The position numbers and the translations under genes are program-made. Below are positions 11,809 through 23,105 of a stretch of 64,000 nucleotides of DNA, piece after piece. Under the pieces are notes generated by a model, which saw only the letters and a list, made by a program, of their open reading frames with translations, was not told the origin of the DNA and did not search any database. Within the stretch, counting starts at the first letter, position 1. Every line of letters starts with the position of its first letter. The stretch is from Formicarius rufipectus (taxonomy: Eukaryota; Chordata; Aves; Passeriformes; Formicariidae), in contig VXAU01003998.1 of assembly GCA_013399695.1 (NCBI GenBank), forward strand, positions 1,330,330 through 1,394,329, read 5' to 3'.

Positions 11809-14800
11809 GTTACCCACAGTGCCTCGGAGGGAGGTGAAGGCTTCAGTCATGGGGAATGTGGTGGTGTGAGTCCAACTGGTCCTGCCTTCAGATCTGGGTG
11901 GGGTAGGCTCTCAGTGAGTTTCAGCCCTGTTCGCTGGTGCTTTTTGCAGGTTTGGCTTTCCCCAAGGGCCACTTCGGTGCTATAGTTCTGCCAAGCAGTG
12001 ATTGTCATGCTCTGGTTCTAAGCTTGTAATGTGGATATGGCCCTCCTAGACCATGCTTAGCTGTCCCAGGCCCATTTAACATCCCTAGAAGTTCTGACCT
12101 GGGGTTCACCAGCTTTGAACTCAGTATTGGAAACCAGATTTCAAGGGATTAAATGTACACTTGGCTTGTTTTATTTCTTTTATTTTCACCAGAAGATCCT
12201 CAGTTACCCACCTTCTTTCCTGTCTCCACAGGGAATCACTTTGCTTGCACTGTTTCTTCTGCTGCCAGACCCTAAACTGAATAATGGCAGCCTGCAAACT
12301 CAGTCTTTTTGGAAAAACTGTAAAATGCCAGGCCAGAAGTAGCAGGCGTGAGGTCTTGTATTCTGCTTGTTATGGTCACTGGCTGCTCAATGCAGGGGGC
12401 TGTGGAGAAAGAACATTTGTGTTGCCCTGCCTCTACTGCCATGTTCCAGCTATGGGATCACATCTCACAATCTGGTTTCTATTCACTGGTGTATTCACTC
12501 CATTTGATAAAATCAGAAATATTCCAGACGCCAGCCTGGTTTGGATGTGTCAGTCCTGGTTCCCCGTCTCTCCAACCAATCTTCCGTCTTGCCCGTGCTG
12601 CCACTGGGCTACTGATGGGATCAGTCTGGAGGCTCAGCATCAGGGAATCTTTGAGTCACTGATGGCACAGCTGCAGAAATGGATTTGCTTGGCAGAAGAG
12701 AGTGTAACAGGCGTGGTTTCAGAGGAAAAAATCCTTTGGCAACCACGTTTCGTTGCCATTTTAAAAACTGTGTGTTCTGTCAGAAACACTGCTAAGCCCT
12801 CCTGCGTGCTTTGGATTTAGAACATGCCCTTTGCTGCAGAAAGCAGACTTGGGGCTGGAGATACTTCCTTGGGTGTCCACGCTTTCAAGGGAAAGGCTAT
12901 TTTCTAAATCACAGCATTCAAGCCTGACTGTCTTTATCAGAATTAGCTGCTATGTGTCATGCTCCTGTGCCTGCAGCACGTCCAGCACTTTCCTGGGTGG
13001 AGTGAAGGCACTGGCCGTTCTCTTGGGTTGCAAGTCATTCCCTCCTTGCTGTGCAACTGCTCTGCTTAACCACAGGGGCATAGTTTAAAATGAGAAGCCA
13101 ATGCAACAGAGGATACCCAGCTATCTGTTGCATGAAATGCTATGGTAGTGCTTCAGAGACAGCCTGGAGCCTCACTGTTGTCCTCTCAAACAGATGTGCC
13201 CTCTGCTGAACATAAGAAGACATCCTGTAATTAGCCTCACTTGCATCAAAGTATTTTCACCAGCTCTGGCTGTAGCTCCACGTTTCTGGTGTGTTCTTTG
13301 CCAGCAGAGATGATGGTATTTAATGTGAATTTTACTGAGGTTTTTTACTCTCTCTGTGGTTTTTCACTGCATCTGGCACCATTACTGGCTTTCTTACCAT
13401 TCCCATAAGATTTTCTTTTTGGGAGCTGTTGTAAAAGCTGTTGAGAGCATTGAAGCAAAAGAATTCACGAAGAGGGAGCAGAAAAGTCTGTTTCTGATTT
13501 TAGTTGCTTATAGTTGACTTCAAAGGAAGCTGATACTTAGGTCACCTCATATGCAGTCCCATGATTCTAGATTAATTTTTACAATACACAATATTTGTCT
13601 GTGTAAAAGACCAGAATCAAAACAAGAGTTTTGGAAGAAATAAAGTAGTTTTCTTCTTAAAGGTGTTTCTTCCTTCCTAGTTTAATGAATCCCTTATCCT
13701 TATGTGGGTTCAGAGAATAAACTCTACTTTAAGTAGTTACAGTTAATGTAGATTAAGCCTAATGGGTACTGTAATATAAGTGCCCCATACATTCAACTAG
13801 TCTGCAGGAAAAATGACCACTGAACAAGTTATTGGCATAGTCTGAAGTATATGGAGTTTAAATTAGTATCAAAGTCATGTTAGGAAGTATCAAAATTCCT
13901 TCAGTCTACCAAGTTCTTTGACACAAAACAACAAGCTTTTGAACACTTGAAAGCTGGATTTCTGAAGGTTTGGATAATTTTGTCTTTTGCTGAAATTTTT
14001 AAAATCTGAAGAACTCTTACCAAGAAAAGCCTTTTTTTGTGCCTCTCCATCCTCAGGGAACATATTTCTTATCAGAAATTCTCTGTTGTATATAAAGACA
14101 GTACTTAGGACAAAACATGTCGGCACCAAGGACTAAGTGTGACTTTGAAAATGTGTGAATCTGAAAATGGACCAGAGCTGTGGGTGCAGTTACAATTTTT
14201 GCAGATGAGAGATTTCATTTGGAAAAAAAAACAACTTTTCAGAGGTGGAACCAGGCTGGCGCTGCTGAGAAGGCAAGTTTGTGGTTTAACGAACAACACT
14301 TTTTAATTTTCCCTTTTCAATTGCAGAAGTGACTCAGACTTTACCTCTTGCATGTGGCCATTAGGAAGAACAATTTTCTCTTCATCCCTTGTGCTGCCTT
14401 TTTCTCACAGTATGTATAAAAGTAAGGGGTGATTTTTTTTTTTCCCTACCAGTTTTAGTAACTAGAGTTACAACAAACAGTTCAGGATTGCACATAATAA
14501 TGGTAGCTCAGTCTGTTCAGAAAGTTTACTTTGCCCTGTAGCAGCCAGCACATGTTTTACCATATGGAGTTCTTCAATCCAAACCTCCTGTTGTGCACTG
14601 TAGCTGCCGGGAGCAGAGGAGGACACTTGGGTGGGCGAGAAGCACCCTTGTCTTGCTTTCACTCTGCGCTGGGGAGCAGTGGGATCTGAACCAGGTCTCA
14701 GCAGCCTTTGCACCAAGTTTGCCTGATTCAGTGACCTGTTTCCCCATGGCTTGCTGAACTCACTGTGCTGTAGCCTTTTTCCTCCAGTTCTCAGCCTGGG

Positions 14801-17016
14801 GGAAGCTCCTGGGGATGCCATTCCTCCTCATTTCTGTCCTTCTGGCAGCAGTTGGGTCACTGGACTTTTGCCCACCTCCTTCTCCTGTTTGCCCCCAGTG
14901 TGGGGCTGATCTCTGTAGGGCAGTGTTGGTCTGGCAGCACAGTCCTGCTTGCTGCAAATAACCCTGCTGCTTTAATTCCTCAAGACTGGTCCGGGTGCTG
15001 CAGAGGTTTCTGTGCCTGTGTGAGTGCATTCAGGGTTTGTTGATGGACTCTTGGTACGTTCCAGCCTGGCTAAAGAGCTTTGCTGGGTTTTGTGGGCATG
15101 AAACTGCACCTTGGTTCACAGTTCTGTGGTGCTTTTTACTTTTCAAAGACAAACTCTCCTGTCTTGCAGTCTGCCTTCAAGAAAAAAACTTCTCCTTTCA
15201 ACTTTTGTTTATTAAACTGAGAAAAAAGAACAACGCCCCAAAGCACTGTCATTTATTGGCAGCATGGCACTGATTCAGGCTAACTGTTGGCAAGCACAAA
15301 TCCTGCCTCAACCTCATCATGTCACTTGGGAATATCATTACAATAGTGTGCGTTTCACCCAGAAGTATTTCCTCAGTGCCCTAGCCCTGGAAAACCTCCT
15401 GTTACTGGACACTCACCAAGTTGTTAATGGAAAGTTTGGAAGCAGATGTGACAAGATTTATAAACACACATTAGCTGTCCTCTTGGTTCTTCCTGGGTCA
15501 CAGGATCTAATCACATATTTGGAAAAAGGTTTACATTTTCTCCTAAACTAGGGCTCAAAGCCCAGACCTAGCCATACTTTGTAGCAGGCTTATTTCTCAT
15601 AGCTCTGTTCCCAGAAACAGGCACAGAGAATGCAACAAAATTATTCCAAGATTAGCCTGTTAGCCAGAAACATCCTGAGAGGAGTAATTTGCCTAGAGGG
15701 ATGGGTGTTGAACATATTCTTGGTGCTCTTAGTTCTCCCCCCTTGCTGCCTTTTGAGGCTTCTCTACTAGTGTCTAACAGCTTTTATTTTCAGACGCTTT
15801 CCTTGCCTAGATGTTCTGTCTCATCTCTTTGGCTCCTGGGATCCTGGCTTGTTTGAACTGCAAGACAAACTGGCTATAATTCATTCCCTTTTTCTCAAAA
15901 AAAAAAACCCAACAAAAAATCTCTAATGTGATGCTTTAGTACCCTGCATTTTTAACTTTTCTACCCTGGTACTACAGTATTTTGCTGCTCAGGTACAGTG
16001 GAGGCAGGAGGATACAGCTCTTCTGACAGTCAGCTCTGTAGTGAAGTAGCTTCACATGTGTTGATAGTGGTGGTGGCAGGGAAGTTCTGTGTGGTATAAT
16101 AGATGTTAATGGTACAAATCAGCCAAGTTCTGCCTATATGTTCTTCCAGGGCACTGCCTGCACAGGACAGTCTGCAGTCACATATCCACACCAGGCTGTG
16201 GGATCGGTGCTGTTACCAATTCTGTTCTTCAGGAATGAAAGTGCTGTGGTTTAGAAAGGTTGCTCTCTCTGCATGAACTGAATTGATGACAGTGGCAGCA
16301 CTGCTGGGGAAAAGCAGCATCCCATGAAAGCTGTACTTTGGATAAAGCAGCGAGCATGGCTCAGTACTGCCAGTGACCCACTGCCTATGGCCCTGTTTGT
16401 TTGCAGACAGAAAAGAGTGATTTAGGCAGAAGACTGTTTAGCAAGTAAGACTGTGAGCATAATAAAGGAGAGTGGTATCTCCAGCCTGCTCCCCTTGACC
16501 TGTGGCTCCTCCAAAGCAAAGCAGTGAGGGTTTCAGTGCTGAGGCTCAGGGGGTGGCCTGGAGTGACTGGCCATGTAGTGCCAGGCTGCCATATCCGTAC
16601 AGTGATGTCCTTGTCACCAGGGTAAAGCAGCAGTGTCTTTAGTGAAGCCACAGAAACAGGGTATTACCACACACAACTGAGAGAAATAGGACTGTGTGAG
16701 AACTGTGAGAACTGGGATAAATTCCACTTCTGTGAAATGCTGTTAGTGCTGAAGGTGTTGGCAGAACTTTATCTGGTTTCTGTGGCCTCTGTTTTATGCC
16801 TGAGGTTGTCTTGATATATATGAATGTCAAATAAAAACTGTAGCAGCCATTGTAAATATAGTAGAGGCTTGAGATGAGTGTATGGAATTAGGGAAAAGGC
16901 AGGGGATTGATTTGACTGCTGTATTGGTAAAGCCACTGGCACAACCTATAGAATTGGTTGAACCACAGCAATAAAACATGTCTTTTCTGAAAAATTGAAA
17001 TGTTAGTTTCTACTCC
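11809..17016. other. Non-coding, no gene found
   Basis: Unique sequence. The open frames at 12284-12820 (+) and 14468-14821 (-) show cysteine- and tryptophan-rich or otherwise unstructured translations without recognisable domains, so they are left out. A 9- to 11-base A run occurs near 15898. Confidence 0.65.
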
Positions 17017-17120
17017 TTTTTTGTTTGGTTGGTTTTGTTTGTTTTTGGGTTTTTGTGGGTTTTTGTTTGGTTTTGGTTTTGTTTTGTTTGTTTGTGGGTT
17101 TTTTTTGTTTTTGTTTTTCA
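17017..17120 (+). repeat. T/G-rich low-complexity tract (TTTG/TTTTTG)n
   Basis: About 100 bases contain only T and G, in units such as TTTG, TTTTTGGG and TTTGG. The complementary strand gives an artefactual open frame rich in Lys, Asn, Pro and Gln (16888-17121, minus), which should not be taken as a gene. Scattered GG and GGG runs could in principle pair, but spacing is irregular. Confidence 0.85.
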
Positions 17121-20100
17121 TGATGGGATAGGGAGATGGTTAAGACTTGCCCATGTTCATAGAGCATATTGGAAGCAGTTTAAGAAAGCAGATGAATGAA
17201 TTCTGTTTGTTTAAAAAATAACTTTACTTTGCAAATAGCATGAGAAGGTGCAGCATGAAGGATATTGTAGGACTGTTTTGAGAACAGTCTTACATCAGTT
17301 TGGTGCCAAAAGGTTTTTCTTTATTAAAATTCTGGTTATAAAATAAGTTAATCTGCTACTTACTAGAAATGAAGGGCTTGCCTGTGTCATTCCAAAATGT
17401 GCCATTGTGGAAATGAGCAATCAGTGGGGAGTCTGGAAGCACAGAGAAAGCATGGCCAGGCATACATTAGAAGGCAGTTCTTCCTCTATCCCCTTCTCAC
17501 CTTGCTTAATGTAAAAGCAGCCCTGTACAGCCCAGCATAGTTTTTTGTGTTGATAGGTGTGTTGTTGCACTCTGCAGTCACAAAAAATTACAAACCCCAA
17601 ATCTCTTTCAAGTCTATATTTCAAGAGGATTCCAGGTCTAAAAGGAGAAAGAAAAGTAAGTTGATTCTCATTTATTTGCTTTGTTTTTTAAGCTAGAAAT
17701 ACACTGACTTGTACAATCAGGGGAAGGTCTGGCAGGCTCACCTGTGCTAAGCTGTCCTTGCCAGCACCATTGGAGAAGACTTAATGGCAGCTCCACACTG
17801 GGATGGCCAAAAGGTCCTGGGGCTGAAGGGCTCAGCAGGGATGTAAGGTGCCTTCCCCAGCACTACCTATGTCCTACTGTCTGGCCAGAAAAGGGTTAAG
17901 GGCTGCCTGTCTGCTCCATGATTCAGAGAGATCTGAAGGAAGAAGGTGTGCCTTCTTTTGCAGGAAATCAGAAGACACAAAGGGAGATGCTTTTGGGCTT
18001 TTGCTGCTTCAGTTATAGGAAGAAGATGTTTTTTATGTTACTTAGACATTGTCTTTGACGGAGTAAGAAATGCCCAGAGGAAAAGGGCCAGTGTAGACTT
18101 TGAGGTGGGAACATGCTGAGACTTCCCTACATGGGTTAACAAACTTTTCCCAATTTACAGAGTTTTTGGAAGTGGCTTCACCACCAGACCATGAGTTTCT
18201 GCATGGGAGTTGAACCTACTTGCATAATCCATGTGCCAGTTCAGTTGTTTTCTTGTTACAAATTGATCAGGTCACTAATTTCTTGCAAACATCAGGATTT
18301 GAAGGGATTTTAAGTCTGTTTAAGGTCTGGCTTTATATTGCTAATTTAGCAACACAAAGCTGCATGTGCTACTTGTCCTTTCTCTAACAGCTGGTCTTTT
18401 TGACTGCTGTCCTTGTTTTTTTTGAAGATCAAGATGTTTTGCCTGCTTCTTTAGGAAAGCAACCAGTTCAGCCAAAGTTATAAGGAAAATCACCTGGTAT
18501 GAGCTTGGGGACCCAGGCGTACTTTTCCATTTACAGGAAGGACGCTGTTACTTGGCAGAAATGTAGCATAAACAAAGACAGAAACAGTGGGAATGTGATT
18601 ACCAGGCACGTGGAAAATCTCTTTCAAGCAAGTTTCTGTAAGATCAAGAAGCGTTCAGACTGATCCTGTGCACACTGATCCCAGGCAAGTCACCACTGAC
18701 CCAAGTCCAGCTGAGTGGTAGCAAGAGAGCAACCACATGCCAGTTTGCAGAAATAGGTTTTGTTATGGCATTAATCCTGAACTAGGCTGTGTAAGGAAGA
18801 GGTAGGACATCTTGGAAGGGGGTTTAATAGCTTCCTTTTGGGAAGAAGTTTGATGATTTCCCATTGTTTTGCTGTTGCTCACAAAGGATACTGTGACAGT
18901 TCCCCTCTCTGGATTGCCATGTCATGCCATGCCTTGCCTGGAGCCAGTCACCCTCATGACTGCCAAGGGCAGACCACAGTCTAAAACTATTTGTGAGGAG
19001 CCTCCACATAGCTGTGGTATTTAGTGGTCTGATACAGAGAGGTGGTTGCTTGGAGATGCCTCCACATGCACCCACCCAAAAAATCCCCACCCTCTCTCAG
19101 GGGTGACTGGCCGTGACACTGTTGGATTTGCTGGTGTTGCTGCTAATGCTGAATAGCCTGAGCAAGTGCTGAAAGACTGGCTTATCTTTGCAGTGTTGGA
19201 TGATGGAAGTGGTGGGAGAGTGAACCAAGGGAAACGCAAAGCTGCAAAGACCATCAAACCTTTTTCCCTGGACTAAACTGTTCCTGGCACCTTCTTGTGT
19301 CATGTGCCCTGAAAAATCCCCTCTGTTTTCACAACTAGAATGGCCTCAGGCTGTCCTTCCCAAACAGGAGTGTGCCAGTATCTATCCCATCATATCAGTG
19401 GAGGCTTCAGACTCTTTGTACTGCTAGTTGCTTGTGAGCCCTTCTCTTCAAATTCATCCCAATTTTTATTTTTGGATCATAATGCCCATCCACAGAGAGC
19501 TCCTTTAATAACTGTCTGAAAGTGAGAGAAGCACTCCTGCCTGAACACTGACTCCCAGACCCAAAATGCACTGAATGGATTTACAGTACCCTCTGCCCAG
19601 ACCAACTCTGGTACATACAGTAAAAAAATGTTACTCTCCACTCTTTTTTTTTTCAGTTACTGCCAGAATTTACTGCAGGATTTCTCTGCCTTCCTAAGTG
19701 AGGCTGGACAATTTTTGGACACAGTGTGCACCCTGCATGATTCCTACCTTACTTGGTTACCCCAGCACATGTAGGCAGTGTCTCTGGGTGCTGTGGTTCT
19801 CCCAGCCCCTTGTGGGAAAAGGGGCTGTGGACCATTGGCCTTGGTGCACTTCTTGCATGGCACCCCACTGGGGTCTGTCTCTTCCTCCAAGGTGGCAGCA
19901 TTAGCATCCCAGCTGTGTTTGTGCTGCCTGACACATGAGCATTGCCTCCCACGAGGATTTCAGTAGTCTCCTGCTGCTGCAGTGTCTCAGCCGAAATAGC
20001 TGATCTATTAAAAGATCATGTCTCAGCAAGTGCTAGGGCTTTGGCAAATGATGACCTGTGTAGTGTCAAAGACTGTTTATGCATAAGTTTTAATCCTTGT

Positions 20101-20289
20101 TTGCATTGTACTTTTAAGGTGTAGAAATACCTCAGAAATGTTGGTTTATTATTATTACTGTTACCGCTTTCATCTTCATTTTCTATCATTCTGAGTATCA
20201 GTTATTAATGAGTAATTAGTGCAACAAGTAGGAGCTCTTCCAAAGCTTTTTAGTCCATATTGTTTTCAGTCACATCATGCCAGATGTCG
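17121..20289. other. Non-coding, no gene found
   Basis: Unique sequence between the T/G tract and the long CR1 copy. Overlapping short open frames around 19700-19970 occur in three frames at once. This fits a locally stop-poor patch, not a gene. Confidence 0.65.
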
Positions 20290-21594
20290 TGGAGGAACCT
20301 GATCTGACACAAACCCAGTCCAGTCTGCCCCAAGATCCTGGTGCACACAGCATGGGTAACAAGCAAGAGGAGTTGGAAGCCATGGTTCAGTTAGAAACCT
20401 ATGACCGAATTGTTATCACAGAAACATTGTGGAAGAAGTCACACAACTGGAACAGAGAGAAAACAGTACAGGAGATTCCTGGAGTGCATCAAGGATAAAT
20501 TCCAGGTCCAGGTGTTCGACAAACCAACCGGGGAGGAAGCTTTACTAGACCTGGTGCTTACCAGTGCAGGTGAGCTCATTGCAGGGGTTGATTGGAGGTA
20601 ACCTGGGCTATAGCAACCATGTTGGTGATTTCAAGGATCTCTGCCTGGAAAAGAGCAAGTCAGGACCCTGAACTTTAGAAGAGTGAATTTCCAGCTGTTT
20701 AAAGAATTAGTGGATGAGATCCCCCGGGAAACTGTCCTTAGCTGACCAGAGCTGGCAGCTCTTAAAGACCACTTTTTTTAGAGCACATGAGCTGTCCCTG
20801 CCCATGTGTAAGCAATCAAGTAAGGCAGGCCAGAATATGGCATGGCTGAGCAAGGACCTTTTCCTCAAGCAGAGGAGTTAAGAAGAAAATGCACAGCCAG
20901 TGGAAACAGGGTCAGGTGACCAGGGAAAGGTACAGGGATACAGCCTGAATTTGCTGGGATGTGATCAGGAAAGGTAAGGCGCACATGAAACAGGACTTGG
21001 CAAGGGATGTGAGGAAGATGTAGCAAGAAGGGATTCCTTAAGCACGTTGGTCAGAAGAGAAAGGCCAAAGACAGTGTACCCCCCTAATAAATGAGAAAGG
21101 AGAGCTGATATGAACAGATACAGGGATGGCTGAGGCACTCAGCAACTTCCTCGCCTCAGTCTTCACTGGTGGTCAGGCTTCCCACATCTCTCACCTCAAC
21201 CCAAGAAAGGGGCAGACCTGTTGGGGTGAGTCCAAAGGAGAGCCATGAAGATCAGAGGGCTGGAACACCTCTCCTATGAATATAGGCTGAGAGAGCTCGA
21301 GTTGTTTAGCCTGGGGAAAAGAATGCTCTGGGGAGACCTCTGTGTGGCCTTTCAGTACTTAAAAAAGAAGGAGAGCAGCTTTTTGCATGGGCTGATAGTG
21401 AGGGGACAAGGGAGAAGGATTTTAAACTAAGAGGAGAGATTTAGATTAGGTGTTTGAGAGAAACCCTTCTCTGTGAGGGTGATGAGGTGCTGGAACAGAT
21501 TGCCAAGAGAAACAGTGGATGCCCCATCCATGGAAATGTTCAAGGCCAGGCTGGATGGGGCTCTGAGCAACCTGATCTACTAGTGGAAGGTCAC
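20290..21594 (+). mobile_element. CR1 LINE copy with internal deletions, forward orientation
   Basis: This is the longest LINE copy in the window. It starts within ORF2: GNKQEELEAMVQLETYDRIV and ITETLWKKSHNWN (about 20355-20455) match the amino-terminal endonuclease domain of CR1 ORF2. RRFLECIKDKFQVQVFDKPT and LLDLVLTSAGEL (about 20475-20580) follow after a deletion. Weaker forward matches run to about 21180. The copy then jumps to the 3' part (AGAGGGCTGGAACACCTCTC, CTGAGAGAGCTCGAGTTG, AGGCCAGGCTGGATGGGGCT). Much of the reverse-transcriptase region is missing, and the frame is broken repeatedly. It ends near CTAGTGGAAGG without the terminal short repeats. Confidence 0.9.
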
Positions 21595-22984
21595 TGTAAA
21601 ACTGTGTACAAAAAGACTGATACACTGCAGCGGGTGACACCAGCAGATAAAGATGCTATTTGCAAAACTCTTCCTTCTGTGTGAGAGCACGAGGGCCAGG
21701 GAACAGCACATGTTGTGGAGAACAGCAGCGGCACAAATAGCCTTGGGAGCAAGCTTTGGCTGAGGTGTGTGTTCTGTGTTTATCTCTTAATTTAGCAATA
21801 TCGGGAAAACCCACAGAGGAAAAAACGTGGATATTTTCCAGATGCAGAGTGATGCAGGAAGAAGCAGGGCTGTAATTACACATGCTTGCCTACTGAACTA
21901 TGTGTACGATTGCTATGGGATACTGTAACTAGCAACATCTATTGGACTATTTTTAAAGCTAAAGCAGTAATAATCTGCTCGTGTGCCTGAAGTCTGTTTC
22001 TGTGCTTGGCAAACCTGCCTCTGCATGGCACATTTAGGTTCTGTGCCGCTTAGGAAATGATGCTTTTTCTGTGCTCAGCTGCATCAGCTGAGAAATCTTT
22101 GTCAGACTCGTTTGTATCTGAGCCCCGTGGAGAGTGCACTGAGTGATTTCCACCACCACCACCCCACTGTTGCAAGGATTTACTCTATTCCTTTCAGTTT
22201 AATTACAGAAAAGAGTGAACTGTTTGTTTTGGTTTGGTTTCTTTTCTTTTTTCCCCGCTTTTGATTGTACAGGGATCCTGTGTGCCAAGAAGCCACTAAA
22301 AAGAAACAGAGTGCAAAGAGATTATGCGTGACAGGAATAGAGTGCCACAGAGTTGGAGATTATTTATTGGTGTCGTGCTTTGAATAAGTGACAGCAACTG
22401 TCTGTGATTTCCTCGGTGCTGCTCAGCTCCTTTGATCAGCAATGAAACTGTTAACAGTGCTGGCAATTAATTATTGTCGATGGGCACTGCAGCTTGAACT
22501 TCCCCTGCCAAACAGTGGCAGATCACACCCGTCAGGGCTATTGTTTGAGGCTTTCTTTGGACATATCGCTGTGCTTCTTTTCAGGATTTTCTTCCCCAGT
22601 CGCCGTGGTTGGAGGGTTGCTCTGGTTTTCTGGGGGAGAGCTGGGAAGGCAGACAGCGTGCTGGCAGCGTGTGGGAGGTGTGTTGGATTGTGCTCCATGT
22701 GCCCCTGGAGCAAAGGCTGTGCGTGCGGGTGTCTTCTCTGGGTCCTCTTGCTGGTCTGCAGCTTGGGGGGGTGTAGCATCCAGGAGGGAACCAGAAAGCC
22801 TCTGTGCATGTGGCAGGTGGTGAGGAGCTGGGGAAGGGAGGGTGGCTCTGAATGCAGGTGTGGTGGGGGAGAGGAGAGTGATTGTTGTCTGAGACTGCAA
22901 GTACTGCGGTGAGTGTCCTTTCCTCTTTCCCTGAGTCCCAGCCTTCAGACTTTCTTGTAACTCTTTAAAATCATCCCTTTGTGT

Positions 22985-23105
22985 AGGCTCTTTCTTTTTT
23001 TTTTTGCTTTTCAGTCTCTCCTTTTTTACCTGCCTTCTTCTCCCCTCATCTCTCACTGCCCTCCTTTCAGTCTCCTTTCTTTGTTTCCATCCCCTGTGCC
23101 TCTGA
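22985..23105 (+). repeat. Pyrimidine-rich tract
   Basis: About 120 bases dominated by C and T (TCTTTCTTTTTTTTTTTGC, CTCTCCTTTTTTACC, CCTCCTTTCAGTCTCC). It contains acceptor-like CAG endings but no convincing exon. On the other strand it produces a lysine-rich open frame, which explains the longest minus-strand ORF in this area. Confidence 0.7.

Noticed and set aside
12284..12820. 178-codon plus-strand open frame
   Set aside because: The translation is rich in Cys and Trp with no recognisable domain. An overlapping frame is also open, and there are no supporting splice sites or neighbouring exons.
16888..17121. Minus-strand open frame rich in Lys, Asn, Pro and Gln
   Set aside because: It is the direct translation of the T/G low-complexity tract and is not a gene.
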